From Polytrichum commune (taxonomy: Eukaryota > Streptophyta > Polytrichopsida > Polytrichales > Polytrichaceae), in contig OX485808.1 in NCBI GenBank assembly GCA_950295325.1, positions 7,628,501 through 7,692,500 of the forward strand: 64,000 nt of DNA. The letters run 5' to 3'. How positions within the stretch are numbered: position 1 is the first letter of the stretch; the number at the start of each line of letters is the position of its first letter. A program made the translations under genes and the position numbers. Below, piece after piece: positions 12,525 through 23,819 of the stretch. The notes under the pieces are model-generated. The model worked only from the letters and a program-made list of their open reading frames with translations. It did not search any database and was not told the origin of the DNA.

Positions 12525-12810
12525 CTCAACTTCTTATTTCGACACTTGAGATCAAGTAGTATATGAAAAGGTTTGTAGTTAAGAATGGACACCAAAAAGA
12601 CATGTGTAATAATGAGATTGGATTATGTGCTCAATAATAAAGACACTATTATGGGCCCAATTGCTAACACAATTGGGAGAAGACTCTTAGGGCTAAACTT
12701 AATAACTTTTGCACATCATGCTAACGTGAATCTGAGAAAATTCCCACCCAACAGTCAAAACTGTGAATGGAGTCGGAAGCACCCACAACACGTACAGTGC
12801 CCACAAAAGA
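12525..12810 (+). repeat. R1 repeat (plus)
   Basis: It carries TTTGTAGTTAAGAATGGACA, AATGAGATTGGATTATGTGC and GGAGTCGGAAGCACCCACAA. It lacks the usual left end. Together with the minus copy at 13025 it forms a large inverted repeat around a spacer of about 215 bp. Confidence 0.6.
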
Positions 12811-12896
12811 GTGCTCACGTACTTTCGAGTCGAGTCTACACAAGGAACGGCTTCATACATCAGGTGCACTGACTATGCCATTTCATTCCTAAAATC

Positions 12897-13025
12897 CTAC
12901 AGATGACTTTCCATATCCAAAGGTGTCTGAGAGGTGTCACCCACCAGTTGCCCGAGGCTGACGTTGTATACACGGAACTCATGATGACAATAAGAGAACT
13001 TGACACTGGTTACATACATAGTGCA
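12897..13025 (-). other. Coding-like fragment between two inverted R1 copies
   Basis: On the minus strand an open frame runs from inside R1 into this spacer and reads ...TMYVTSVKFSYCHHEFRVYN..., ending at a stop at 12897. The composition looks more protein-like than the repeats on either side, but I do not recognise the protein. It may be a gene fragment caught between the two R1 copies, or chance. Confidence 0.2.
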
Positions 13026-13395
13026 GCTATCGTGGGCACTTCCAACACCACATGTAGTTCTGGCCGTTGGATCAGATGAGCAGTTGTCATAGGTCCCGTG
13101 AGTTATTGCGAATTGCCATTTCAAGTTTGAGAGTTCATCAAACTTATGATGCAATGTTATAAGAGCTCACAATGAAGATTCTCTTTCCCTTCAAACAATC
13201 ACTTCGACCTTCCCTCAATCCTCCTCATTGTGTTAACTCCCAAATCTAGAATGGTGTCTATATTACAAAGCACATGGCCGAATCTTATCATAACATGTGT
13301 CTTGAGTGTCAATTCTTGACTGCTAGCTTTCCTTATCCAATACTTTTCAAATATAGGTGTCCAATGAAGAAGTGTAACCACATAAGAAGGCTTGT
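13025..13395 (-). repeat. R1 repeat (minus), near full length
   Basis: Ordered R1 boxes in reverse complement: GCACTTCCAACACCACATGT, GGCCGTTGGATCAGATGAG, GATTCTCTTTCCCTTCAAAC, CTTATCATAACATGTGTCTT and GAAGAAGTGTAACCACATAA. Confidence 0.65.
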
Positions 13396-13612
13396 GATAT
13401 ATATCTTCATCAATTAGTCACACAAAAAAAAAAATTAGACAAAGGAAAGGAATGAATTAGGAACATTGTTGCGGTAGTGTAGTGAAAGGAATGAATATAT
13501 ATATGTTTCATGAGATCAAATTGCACCAAAATAAGTAAGGTGTTGACTCTTTCCCCTTTAGAACAAAAACTTTTTAAAAGGAGTAAAAAAACAACAAAGC
13601 GATGTGGTTTGA

Positions 13613-14210
13613 TTGGGTAGTGCCAACTCCGCATCAAATATCACGTACACAACCTATGTTGTCGCCAACAAATCAACCATGATAGCTCCACAACTCCAAT
13701 TTATTTCTTCAACAAACTACATCCTTGTTTGGATAATAGAAACAGACAACCAAATGACATTCTTTCGGTATGTGTTGGGGCAGGCAACATGCTGATAACT
13801 CATGAATCCACAAAAACAAAAAACAAAAGAAACCCTGGTGAAGGCCCAAGGGTGACGTTTGCATTTCTCAAGTTTCAGAATGATTCGTGGTCCCCTACCG
13901 TCAAAGTCATGTGCTGTGCACGTGAAACCAGAATGTGGGCAAATGTGTGCATCCTTCGAAGAAACCTGCAAACTGAAAGGTGTCAACACAAAATAAATGG
14001 TATCTGAGGCGAACCGTCCCACCGATCTGCTTTTGAGGAGAAGTTGCATCATAGAACTTGACTTTGAGCGCGACATTGGAATGGGTCTCACTGCCAGCTA
14101 CTCTGCCCATAGCCTGGCAAACTTGAAAGACAGGCAGCTAGCTAGGTAGACTGATAGTATATGGGCTTTTGACTGCCACAGGCAGACAGCTAAGTTAGGC
14201 TGGCTTTTCA
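13613..14210 (-). other. Coding-like segment, unidentified
   Basis: The sequence is richer in GC than its surroundings. Long open frames occur on both strands. The most protein-like reading is minus, starting near 14110 (MGRVAGSETHSNVALKVKFY, then DATSPQKQIGGTVRL), with no stop for 67 codons. I do not recognise a family. A captured exon or a degraded gene are both possible, and chance cannot be excluded. Confidence 0.2.
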
Positions 14211-14286
14211 TGTCCAACCGTCCATTAAGTACTACTCCACCTAAGCTTCCCACGCAAGGCCCATTTACCTTTCTTGTGGTGTATAT

Positions 14287-14945
14287 ATATATGTGGCCCT
14301 ATTGTTGGCACTCCCAACTTCATAAAAAAAATTTGGGTCATTGGGTCGGATCAGGAATTCTTGCATTATTTTTATTAGCACTTACGAATCACAAAGATAG
14401 TCATTTCAAGTTTTGAAATTGGAGTTGAGATGCAAAAGTTATTGATAGTCAACGTACCGATTCTCTTTCTCTTCAAGTGATTGCATCATCCGATTCGTGT
14501 TCACCATTAGAACCGAGACTGATGATATAAGGTTTTTGACTGGCACATACAAACAACAATTAAGTTAGCTTGGATTTCAATGTGTAGCCATCTACAAAAT
14601 ATCCACTTTCAATCCCACATAAGGTACATGTAGCTTACTATGTGAGGGATGTGGCCCTATTGTGTGTGCTTCCAACTGCACAAACAATTTTTGGTCGTTG
14701 GATCGAATCAGGAATTGGATTCTCATCATGTTAGTAATAATAAAAAAATTCAAGTTTTGGAATTGGACTTCAGATGCAGGAGTTATTAAAAATCAACTTA
14801 GAGATTCTCTTTCTCTCTTAGAAAAGTACGTCCTCCCAATCATATTCACTATTGAATCTAGAATGTTGTCTATCTTTTGAGCATGTAGGCCATTCTCATT
14901 GTAGCACATATCTTTTGGGTGTCCGTTCTCAAGAACTGAATACAA
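14287..14945 (-). repeat. Two R1 copies in minus orientation, adjacent
   Basis: The first (about 14300-14500) contains TTGGCACTCCCAACTTC, GGTCATTGGGTCGGATCAGG and GATTCTCTTTCTCTTCAAGT. The second (about 14640-14945) contains GTGCTTCCAACTGCAC, GGTCGTTGGATCGAATCAGG, GATTCTCTTTCTCTCTTAG and CACATATCTTTTGGGTGTCC. Both lack the GTGGTCACTCTTCTTAATTG end; the second runs directly into an F2 MITE. Confidence 0.55.
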
Positions 14946-15323
14946 TACAAAATGTTGTATTTAGTGTTATATGGTATTTTATGTCATCCTGGTAACTTTT
15001 CTAATGAAGTTGCTTATGCATAAGATTCAAGAACTATTATCCCAACTTACACTTAGGTCATCCACATTTAGTTTGGTGTATTATGCATCCTAACAATTAT
15101 GCAATGAAACATTGTCAAGGATGATTGAAATTTGGATGGAAAATCACTAAGTAAATGACATATATTGCAACAGTGTAATTCTATAATTCCCCCAAAAATC
15201 ACAAGAAATGACAAATAATGTGCGGTTCACATTTCGTGTTGGTGACACCCACGCAAGCGGTTTACAATCAGTATTTGAGCAAGACAAATAGTATTGGTGA
15301 TACTAAATACAATATTTAGCGTA
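14941..15323 (-). mobile_element. MITE, family F2, copy 2 (inverted)
   Basis: It reads as the reverse complement of the copy at 4058, with the boxes GGTAACTTTTCTAATGAAGT, AATGAAACATTGTCAAGGAT and GAGCAAGACAAATAGTATTG. The ends carry TTGTATTTAGTGTTATATGG and ACTAAATACAATATTTAGCG. Confidence 0.65.
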
Positions 15324-15371
15324 ATCCGCATACCGCGTGACCTGGTTCAATTCGAGTTTGAAGGTTGCAAC

Positions 15372-15755
15372 TACACACCACACTAAATATGATGTTTAGT
15401 GTCATCATTTCTAATTTTCTTGCTCAATACCAATTGTAAACTGCAGTATAGTGTCACCAACACTAAATGTCAACCCAACATTATTTGTCGTTCCTTGTAA
15501 TTTTTGGGGGGGATTATAGAATTACAGTGTTGCACGTACTATCACTTACCAAGTGGTTTTTCATCCAAATTTCAATCACCCACGACAACATTTCATCACA
15601 GGTTGTTGACAAGAGAAGGTAGGGTTTTGGCGAATGGGTGAACTCATGCATCATCCACAACAATACCTGTCCACTTATTCATAAGAAGCGTCATCTGAAA
15701 AGTTACCATAGTTACATAAAATACCATATGACACTAAATATCACATGTTGTGTAG
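15372..15755 (+). mobile_element. MITE, family F2, copy 3
   Basis: It starts CACCACACTAAATATGATGT and ends GACACTAAATATCACATGTT, and the interior matches 4058-4432 closely. It lies about 50 bp from the inverted copy 2, so the pair could fold into a long hairpin. Confidence 0.7.
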
Positions 15756-16304
15756 TTGGTTTTCTCGACAATTTATATCTGGATGATGCACTCTCAGAAA
15801 TTGGAGGTGGAAGGAGAGTGTTGGATTGTCGGATTGTCCTTTTGGGCATTCGAGAACTGGTCAGCACCCAGTCAAGCTAACTTAGCTGGAGGAGGACTGC
15901 AAGAAACCTTGCGTCACATGACGCCAAGGGCTACCGCCTGGAGCCATTAATGAAGGTCAGAAGCAGGAGTCCAAGGTGGTCGTGGGAACTTTTATCCCAC
16001 CTTTCAGCTGCAATCGATGCAGCAGAGCCTGTTGAAATCCCCTGCTCTAATTGTTAACCACCCCGCTTCAACCCTTATATATTATACCAAAGATTCGTCG
16101 ACACTGCACGGCTGCTGCGGGGAGTAGTACCAGCTACTTCTAGTCGTCACCAACTCCTAGCAAGCTAGCTAGGCTACCTGGGGATGCATCATTCCTCAGC
16201 TTGTTGAAAATTCGCGCCCCGCCCACCTTTTCATTCTCCCATGCTGCATGCCAGAGCGAGCCCCTCCAGTTTTTACATTGCCACCAGACTGTCATTTGAT
16301 GGAG

Positions 16305-16560
16305 CACCAGAACTATGTCCAGGGAGAACCGGCGGTTAGTTACAGATGAACCGGTTGGGTTTGAGAAATAACCACTTGGAGTTGGAGACTTCAGGAGGAT
16401 TACCGATCGTTTAAGAGGAATCTGTAGAAGAATATACCTCAAATGAATAAAGCAAAACCGGAAGATGTCAACATGTAACCGGCTGGATTTAGAATCACTA
16501 GGATCTTGACCGACTGTTATGTCCAAAAACTTCCTGGGCACTGCACCAGTACACATATCG
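16305..16560 (+). repeat. Dispersed repeat R2
   Basis: It carries CAGGGAGAACCGGCGGTTAG, AGATGAACCGGTTGGGTTTG, TCTGTAGAAGAATATACC, GGAAGATGTCAACATGTAAC and AAACTTCCTGGGCACTGCA. The 153-codon open frame running through it on the minus strand is not a gene, because it is assembled from R2 sequence. Confidence 0.65.
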
Positions 16561-16658
16561 TAAATCAGTGCAATGTTTGAAGGAGTTGGAGTTGTCTTCA
16601 TATCTTACAAGAGGTGGGTGCAAAGTTAAGGCTTTTTGTTTAAGAGTTTCTCATTTTA

Positions 16659-16999
16659 GGGCCACTTCACACACAAGCTTGAAGACCCGTGACTAGTTTT
16701 TTTTAGAATCTCTCAATGGTCAAAAAGGCCGAGACCGTCCAAGTTCACTTCACACTGGAAGGTGAAGGTCTACGGGTCCAAAGAAATTATCATGGATGAA
16801 AAGTCTACATGGATTCCTACGTGGTAGACTATGCATAATGTTTCATGGTTTGCCGGACTTTGTGTCAAGTCCACCTCCAAGAGGTAGCCTGGCTTGACGA
16901 AAATCTGACATACCATGTTAGTGGTATGGTCTTTGGATGAGAATCAAGGGTCCTTGCAATTACATGGTCACGGCCCTTGGCTCGTGTGTGAAGTGGCCT
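16659..16999. mobile_element. Tourist-like MITE, family H1
   Basis: The 341 bp element is flanked by TTA on both sides. The ends are inverted: GGGCCACTTCACACACAAGC on the left and, in reverse complement, AGGCCACTTCACACACGAGC on the right, followed by similar CCGTGAC boxes. TTA duplication with G/C-rich ends is typical of PIF/Harbinger-derived MITEs. Relatives lie at 56259-56870 and 57468-57960, sharing a CTACCTCCAAGAGGT box. It is non-coding. Confidence 0.65.
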
Positions 17000-17085
17000 T
17001 TAAGGAAGCGGTTTTATAATTGGCGTTTCCAACTCCACATGTCATTTAGTTTGTTGATTCACTTCCATAGTAATCTCATTGATTA

Positions 17086-17205
17086 GTATAGTCCTACCTC
17101 TTTAATATGACATGTTTGGGAACGGGAAAACCGTCATATTATCAAGGTGCCACATATTCAATAATATGACAAATTGGACCTCTTTGACATAATAACAAGA
17201 TACTT
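17086..17205. mobile_element. Pogo-like MITE end fragment
   Basis: CCTACCTCTTTAATATGACA followed by TGTTTGGGAA and two more ATATGAC/ATTATC boxes matches the left part of the element at 36921 (CTTTAGTATGACACATTTGG). I see only one end. Confidence 0.45.
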
Positions 17206-17469
17206 TATGAAAACACACATCAGATATTTTGCCACATATATATTCAAAATAAATATTCTTTCAAATGTCTTTACAAGTATGCAAATTTCTCTCATTAAAT
17301 CTACGTGGACTTGAAGGAGTCAATAGTCTGTTGTTATTGCCACTTCAAATTAGCAACATATATCTTATTGAGCTTCTCCAATATGGCTTACAATTTCATA
17401 ATGTATGTGGGTATAACCTCTAATGGGTTGTCCATAAAAAATGTAGCTAATAATTGAACATGATGTTGA

Positions 17470-19940
17470 GCATCTGCTAGTTTCACAACAGGTGAAGGTT
17501 TCTCATTGACATTTAAAGAGTCCAGATTGAATGGTCGCGATGTATGTGAAAAAGCATGGAGATACATATTTGCCATCTCAAAAATGACATTCTACAAATA
17601 CCGTTTAGAATTCAAGTGCGATATGCATCCACGCAACCATGGGAACATGCACATGAAACGGAATCGTATATCCACTCAGTAAGCTATTGCCACACTTTCG
17701 AGGATATTGGAAGATAAAGCAAATATGATGTCTCACAAGGCCCATACTTTGTCAAATGGTACACGCATTGTTAAAATGGTCTTGTCTCGTGGAACAAAAT
17801 GGAATTCTTTTTTGGTTACAGTCAACGAGATAAGCATAGGATATAATTGATTTATCCGCTTGGTATAAGTGTTGGTCAGCATACATAAAATGAATGGCTT
17901 ATTGTTATGGTACCAATCCGACTCTTGAATTGATGTTTGTAGGAGGTGTCATTAATGTTTTGCATCTTGCATATTTGTAGGTGAATAACAAATGCGGTTT
18001 GCTACCAATCTCTCTTTCAACTCTGAGCAGAATACAGAATAATTACTTTTAGCACTATATAAAGAAGAGGGTTGGTGACAATTTTGTTTGTTGTGGGAAA
18101 TATGTTTCGCTTGCCGCAATTATTCTTCAACATGTGAAAGGTTCAACTGCCCACACTGGTTTTCAAAACAGTTGGAGAAGCACCAAGCGCAGCAAGAAAC
18201 TGCTCACAATGCTTACCGTTGCATGAGGGCCCTTTCAATTGAACACCCCCGAAAGGTGTTGACTATCATTCATGACAAAATGGACCATGGCAAAATTGCC
18301 TCTCCTTGCTTTACTTCCAAGAACAAAGATACTGATATGTTTACAAAACTACCACTTTTTGTAACATGCATAATGGCTCATAGACATGGAGATGAGAGAT
18401 ATGCCCACTATGCATTGGACATGTACCCTAGAGATTGCAACCATACTGTAGGTTCATTCGCGAGACCCTTCCAAATATATATCACTCCCATGAAGAATAA
18501 CACGATAAAGAGGTGACCGCCCGGCACCGTGGAAAAAACAGTGAGATGATGACATTGGGGATTACGAGCTCCACCCACGGAGCTCATCCCAGCTATTCTT
18601 CTTCCACATGTTCTGCATGTTCGACTTGATAATTGCTGGAAGGACAACAAATGCAGGTTTGTAAAGATATTTTGGTTCATACTCATGGCGAAAGGAATAT
18701 TCATGAAGGTACATGTGTCTTACCTATAGGTTGGTCATACCCATGACGACATCAATGCATCATTTGGAAGATGGAGTATAGACCTGCATGAACACGATTA
18801 CCCCACTATCCCCCTCCTCATGAAATTGTACATGGATATGGAAAAAATTCCTATCATTCCACATATAATAGAGGAAATTTATGACTGGAGGGCCTTTGTT
18901 AGTGAGCACATTCCCAATGGTAAAGACAAACTCATTGGGCACATGAAGGCCCAACAATTCAAATTCTATGTCCGAGATGATGGTTGGCATGTTATGCAAT
19001 ACAAAGTGCTTAGCACGCACAAGGAGTGGTTGTCCAAAGAGGGTATATTGATGTGGAAATCCGATATAAAAGGGGAGCCATGTATTCCATCCGAGGACCC
19101 CTTTCCTACACCACCTCGAGGTATGGCCAAACTGGAAGATGTTCTTGTGGGTCTGCAAGGGTTTATTAAGTATTGGCAATCAATATGTGACCACAATACG
19201 ACTGGAACATATATGGGTTGACACAAGCATATTTTGCAATATTGAATAGGGATGAAGGAGGCATTAGAATCACCTCTCACAAATGTATACACTGTCAGAT
19301 TGCCACTCTCTGAGCGAGTATGGCCACAGAGTAGAATCAAGCAGATGCACATCCATTCTTGCATAATGAAGAGCTTCAGGAAGAGCACCAATTGGATGAC
19401 CAATACGTTGGTCCATCAAACCTTCGTCCCACACCTACTTTCCACATCGCTCATAATGCGCATGAGGGGCATTTCCTCATACTGCATCCCCAAGAACACA
19501 ATATAAGTAAACCCATTTGGGTTTGCCATGCTTTGTCTCCACCTAACTTGGTGGTCACGGGAGAGCATCCACGTCAAATGCTTGTACAGTGGTTCACTCC
19601 CACTTCAACAGTCGGAGACCTATCAAAGAAATGGAATGGATGGGACTCAAACCCCAATTTCAAGTGGAAACATGACTTGACATACTCCATTCTTGACGGG
19701 CAACCAATCAATTACATCTTGGCAGCTTGGCCACTGCCAGAACATAAAGATGTTGAGCCCCTAAAGGTTATTATTCCACTAGAGCAAATTGGATTTGCCA
19801 AAGATAATCTTCATTGTTGTTCAGCACAAGAGCATGGACGGAGGGTGGTTGAAGTGGACGTTTTAGACTCTAGTGCGCAACAAGAAGGCCATGGACATGC
19901 AACCGGTAGACGTCCAGCTTGTGGATGCCCTTCCCAGTGA
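17470..19940 (+). pseudogene. DUF7869-like mobile-element protein, decayed copy 1
   Basis: Several frames on the plus strand line up in order with the copy at 27575-30510. The first block (about 17472-17850) has GRDVCEKAWRYIFAISKMTF and a TAA after RNRIST. The second (18088-18516) has CFACRNYSSTCERFNCPHWF, a Cys-rich segment, then IIHDKMDHGKIASPCF and MAHRHGDERYAHYALDMYPR. The third (about 18595-19221) has VRLDNCWKDNKCRF, then a TAG just before VGHTHDDINASFGRWS, then KAQQFKFYVRDD. The last (19359-19940) is a C-terminal region with WNGWDSNPNFKWKHDLTY. From family knowledge, the 'LDNC..(E/D)NK.R...GHTH.DID' pattern is that of the DUF7869 domain found in repetitive, transposon-like proteins. A nuclease role for the Asp, Asn and His residues is inference. 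The gene is broken by stops and frameshifts. Confidence 0.6.
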
Positions 19941-21905
19941 TCAAAGACATGGAAATACATAAGGCATACGGAGTAAACGAAACAAACCTGCTCGTTGTTT
20001 TTTGTTAGGTGATAGGGTGGGCCAAAATTGACAAATGAATTTTTTTTGTTCAAACTCTAACACTTGCTTTACATGCACATTGCAACAAATGACATACCTC
20101 CATGTGTGGTGTATACACAACCTTAATGGAAGGTTTTTCAAAGATGTGTCATGCATTTGTCCACATATGTATTGTGTAATGTTATATATTAAACTAATAT
20201 TGAATATTATCATTATTGTATGTAAGATGTGTACATGATGCATGTTATGGAGGCCAACATGGATGTAAGTATTACCACAATTCCTTGTTCCCATGACTCA
20301 CCAACTGCACAGGTTCCTACAAGCACGTTCCCATGCACATTCCCATGTTTCCAAGCACGTACACCCAAGCATGTTCCCAAACACATTTCCATGTTCCCAT
20401 TAGGCAAAAGTATACCTTTTTTGCAATTTTGGGACTCCCAAAAGTCCCAAAATGTTTAATATAGTGTTCAAAGCTTTGCATTAAGGTCAAAACTAGGTGG
20501 CTTTATTCTCCATCCCAAGGCCATATCAATGAGCTATGACATGCAATATTTAGCTTCAATGATGTCTTCACCTTCCATTATCATATAATCTTCACATGTG
20601 CAAAAGTAGATCATTGTCTTGGAATCAACTTCTAAAACTCAAGCAACCTTCAAATGCTCATAACTTTGCCCATACAACTCAAAATTAAGCAAAACTACCA
20701 CCAAACGAAACGCAAATTCAATAGCTTAGGTGAGGAAGATCACATTAGAATGACCCTAGAATCTGCAAAAGTAGTTTGATGTCTAGAAAAAAACTACAGA
20801 AACTTTACCTACATTCAAATGCTCATAACTTTGTCAATACAACTTAGAATCGGACAAACCTACCACCAAAAGAAGTGAAATTTCAAGAGTTTTCCAACAA
20901 TATGCAAATTAAAAAAATCCGATATTTGTTGAGTTCAAAATGCTCAAAAACATACTATGCACCTTGGTTTAAGGCTTGGGTGAAAACTGCTGCGAAAGAA
21001 AGAGAAGCTAAGGAATCTCTTGATTAGGTTTTGAGATAAAGAACCTAGTTCCCTTTGTTCCCATGTTTGAACATCATTGTACATTGAAATCTCTTTTATT
21101 CACATTTCATATGTGAAAGTTACATGAGTTTAATAATATACATGTGTGGGACCCCATTATATATGCAATTATTACCTCTATTTTATGACATTTTAGGGGT
21201 CAAAGAGAGACATATTAACAATGTCAGTCATACTATAGAGGTAGATGTTAACTAGAAAGTTAGGCTTACTCTCACAAACCTCACAAATGCTCTCACAAAA
21301 CCTCTCACAAACTTTCCACAAACCTCTCATAAACCTATCCCTCTTTCTTGTTTGGCTCTCTCTCGTCCTCCTCTTCTTTTTTCTTCCTAGTGTAGCTTTG
21401 TTTGTTGTTCTCTGTCTCTCTCTCTCTCCACAAAACTTCACTATGGAGCAGCGCTTTGCAGAGGGAGAGAAAGAAGAGAATGAAGTTAGGGTTCAGGCTT
21501 TTGAATTGAAACTCCTTCCCCTATGCCTCCTCCTCACCGGAACAGGGGCCCGTGGAATTAGTTTATAGGCATGTCAGATTAGGTTATCGAGGGGCGGGAT
21601 TAGGTTATAGGAACTATGGTCTTAAGTGATTACTTTTTTTACTAGCTCCTTCACCTTTGGTAAGGTCACCATAAATAAAATGAGCTTACCATTCTAAGCT
21701 CAATAATTCACATAGTTGGGGAAACCTATATGACCATTTAATGAGGACACGAATCTTTGTTTTTATAATGAACAACTTGTGAGAAGTGGACAAGTTGAAC
21801 AAGTAGCCATTTAAGATCATTTATGTAGAACCCCGATGTGGGTGGTATTCGATTCCCTTTTCATGTTCTCGAAGTTCTATTGAATAGATTTACACAATAT
21901 TAGTA
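19941..21905. other. No gene; low-complexity and minisatellite-like tracts
   Basis: At 20285-20400 degenerate CATGTTCCCA/AAGCACGT repeats occur. At 20640-20910 two imperfect copies of an AAATGCTCATAACTTTG...CTACCACCAAA segment follow each other. At 21268-21340 there are repeated CTCTCACAAAC units, and at 21355-21430 a C/T-rich tract. The long minus open frame over 21193-21441 reflects this composition and has no recognisable domain. Confidence 0.5.
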
Positions 21906-22222
21906 CTCCCTCTGTTTCAAAATAAAACCGTGGTTTCTATTTCAGTGCGGGATTAAGAACAGTGACCAGCTTTGAACCACAATGTGTTTTTTAACCAAAA
22001 TTGGGAGCTGCCGAAAATTAGCAAGCTGGCACGGAGTATACAGTATTTACCGAGGCTACTGTAGCTTCTTAGATAAATATACCATATTTATTAGTAGGCC
22101 CAGCTGCACTGCCGTTGTTAGCCGTGAATGATAGGCATGAGTAGTGGTAATAACAAAACCATGGTTTTATTCTGGCACGGAGTTTATGCAGAAACCATGG
22201 TTTTATTGTGAAACAGAGGGAG
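21906..22222. mobile_element. Stowaway MITE
   Basis: The ends are CTCCCTCTGTTTCAAAATAA and its inverted counterpart, exactly flanked by TA on both sides (21904-21905 and 22223-22224). This is the classical Stowaway signature (family knowledge: TA duplication, CTCCCTCCGTTTC ends, Tc1/mariner group). The element is 317 bp and non-coding. Internally, an AACCATGGTTTTATT box plus TGGCACGGAGT occurs twice, so one end has been duplicated inward. Confidence 0.93.
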
Positions 22223-22224
22223 TA

Positions 22225-22700
22225 ACATTTAGTATCACATATGTAACAAAGTCATGTACCTATTGTGAGACGTATGCTATATACCTATACTATTGATCAA
22301 CAAATTCCCCATTAATACACTTACTAATATCTTTGCATGAATATGTTCAATAGTGTTATGAGGAGTGTTATGAGGTGTCTCCCTATGTTATTGACCTACA
22401 AGTTGACTAAAGTGTACATAAATGACACTTGACATTAGCGTGCTTGACATTATATCCTCCTTTGCATACTAAACGTAAAACTATCATCTCAAGTATCCCA
22501 CTGTGCTACACTAAATGTCAAAATGTAAATAATTTTCATATTAAAAAGTTTGTTAGTGGAGATGACACCTTAAGACCTCTAGGAATCTATTTTAAGCATT
22601 TTGCAAATAATGCATGTGACACTAAATACCCTAAGCAATGTAGTGAACTATTATATTTAGTGTCATATCATATTTTAAGTCATTATACTTCTTAAAATAT
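22225..22700 (-). mobile_element. MITE, family F3, second copy
   Basis: It carries F3 boxes in opposite orientation to 2391-3606: GTTGACTAAAGTGTACATAA, CTTTGCATACTAAA, CTCAAGTATCCCACTG and AAGACCTCTAGG, and it ends in GTGACACTAAATACCCTAAG. It has no nested insertion, so it shows roughly what the copy at 2391 looked like before the pogo-like element arrived. Confidence 0.5.
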
Positions 22701-23480
22701 GTTTATAAAATTTACCATCATCGATGATTAAAAGGTGAATGAAAATTGGCATGCCACATATGGGACCAAGGTTTGGTATATTCAACATCCTACCAATCTT
22801 GTTATGAAACACCTAGTGTCATGAATGATGGATATTTTGATGAAAATCACTTAGTAGATGACATTCATGGCAACATTGCAAATTTGTAATGCTCAAAGTT
22901 TTTTACAAGTAAGGACAAATTTTAGTGTTACCGACACAAGACATGCAACCTCACCCCCCAATGTCTAAGTACAAAAAAGAACCAATCCCACACCATGGTT
23001 AGACATTTCTTGCCAATGTTTTCCCATGCGTTAGTTATTGGCCAAGTGCGCCTTTGTCACGTCCGATTAGATTGAATTTAAGTCTATGTAAAGACCTTTG
23101 TCACACACTCCCATGCCAATTTGACATCCGAGTTCTATTAATAGGCGACCTAACTACCAATAAGGGCATGTCCTTAGTGAGTCAAGGCCTCGTGTTTGCA
23201 CCATAGCGCCCTCTCAGCGCTGCCAACTCACCCTAAAAATTCCACTTTGAGCCCACCCAACCACCACCCTAAACCTTGCCTCACAATGTCTAATTACAAA
23301 ATAAAACCAATCCCACACTATGGTGTGCCATTTCTTGCCAATGGGTTCACATGCTTATATTATAAAAATGAAAGAGGATTTTGTGAGAAGTATCCTTGAA
23401 GCAAACGCAAGGTACCATAACCCTATCCTTAAAGCATCCAATGAAGAAGCGGGGAATCCTCGGGGGTGTTAAACTCCTCA
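22701..23480. other. No gene; F2-like fragment
   Basis: A diverged F2-like segment lies at about 22790-22935 (GTTATGAAACACCTAGTGTC, AATCACTTAGTAGATGACAT). The pair CAACCTCACCCCCCAATGTC and CTTGCCTCACAATGTCTAAT with their following AACCAATCCCACAC...TATGG (22950 and 23275) form an imperfect direct repeat of about 60 bp. Confidence 0.45.
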
Positions 23481-23481
23481 G

Positions 23482-23617
23482 AGCAACATAAAGAGCTACC
23501 TCCCCAGAAAAATTGGTCCTTCATGTTCTTCTCCTCGTCGAGCTTTCGGAGCAACATAAAGAGCTACCTCCCCAGAAAAATTGGTCCTTTATGTTATTCT
23601 CCTCGTCAAGCTTTCAG
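23482..23617. repeat. Tandem duplication, 68 bp period
   Basis: AGCAACATAAAGAGCTACCT begins at 23482 and again at 23550. The two 68 bp units differ at only a few positions, and a partial third unit (AGCTTTCAGAGCG) follows. It creates two overlapping open frames of 104 and 148 codons that I do not regard as genes. Confidence 0.85.
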
Positions 23618-23819
23618 AGCGTCTTTTCAAGGGGAAGAATATACACAAGTGCATGTATACACCATGGTCACACCCTTGTATTCCACCATAATATATGGAG
23701 GGTTTCAGTCAACCAACCGAAACAACAAACCAAAAAACTTGGTATGCATGTTTCAGTCAGCCAACCTAAACAACCACTAATAATTTGTATCCAGGTTTGT
23801 TGCGTACCTCTCTATGAAA

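Noticed and set aside
16140-16601. 153-codon open frame on the minus strand
   Set aside because: It lies across an R2 repeat, and the same sequence in other R2 copies is not open.
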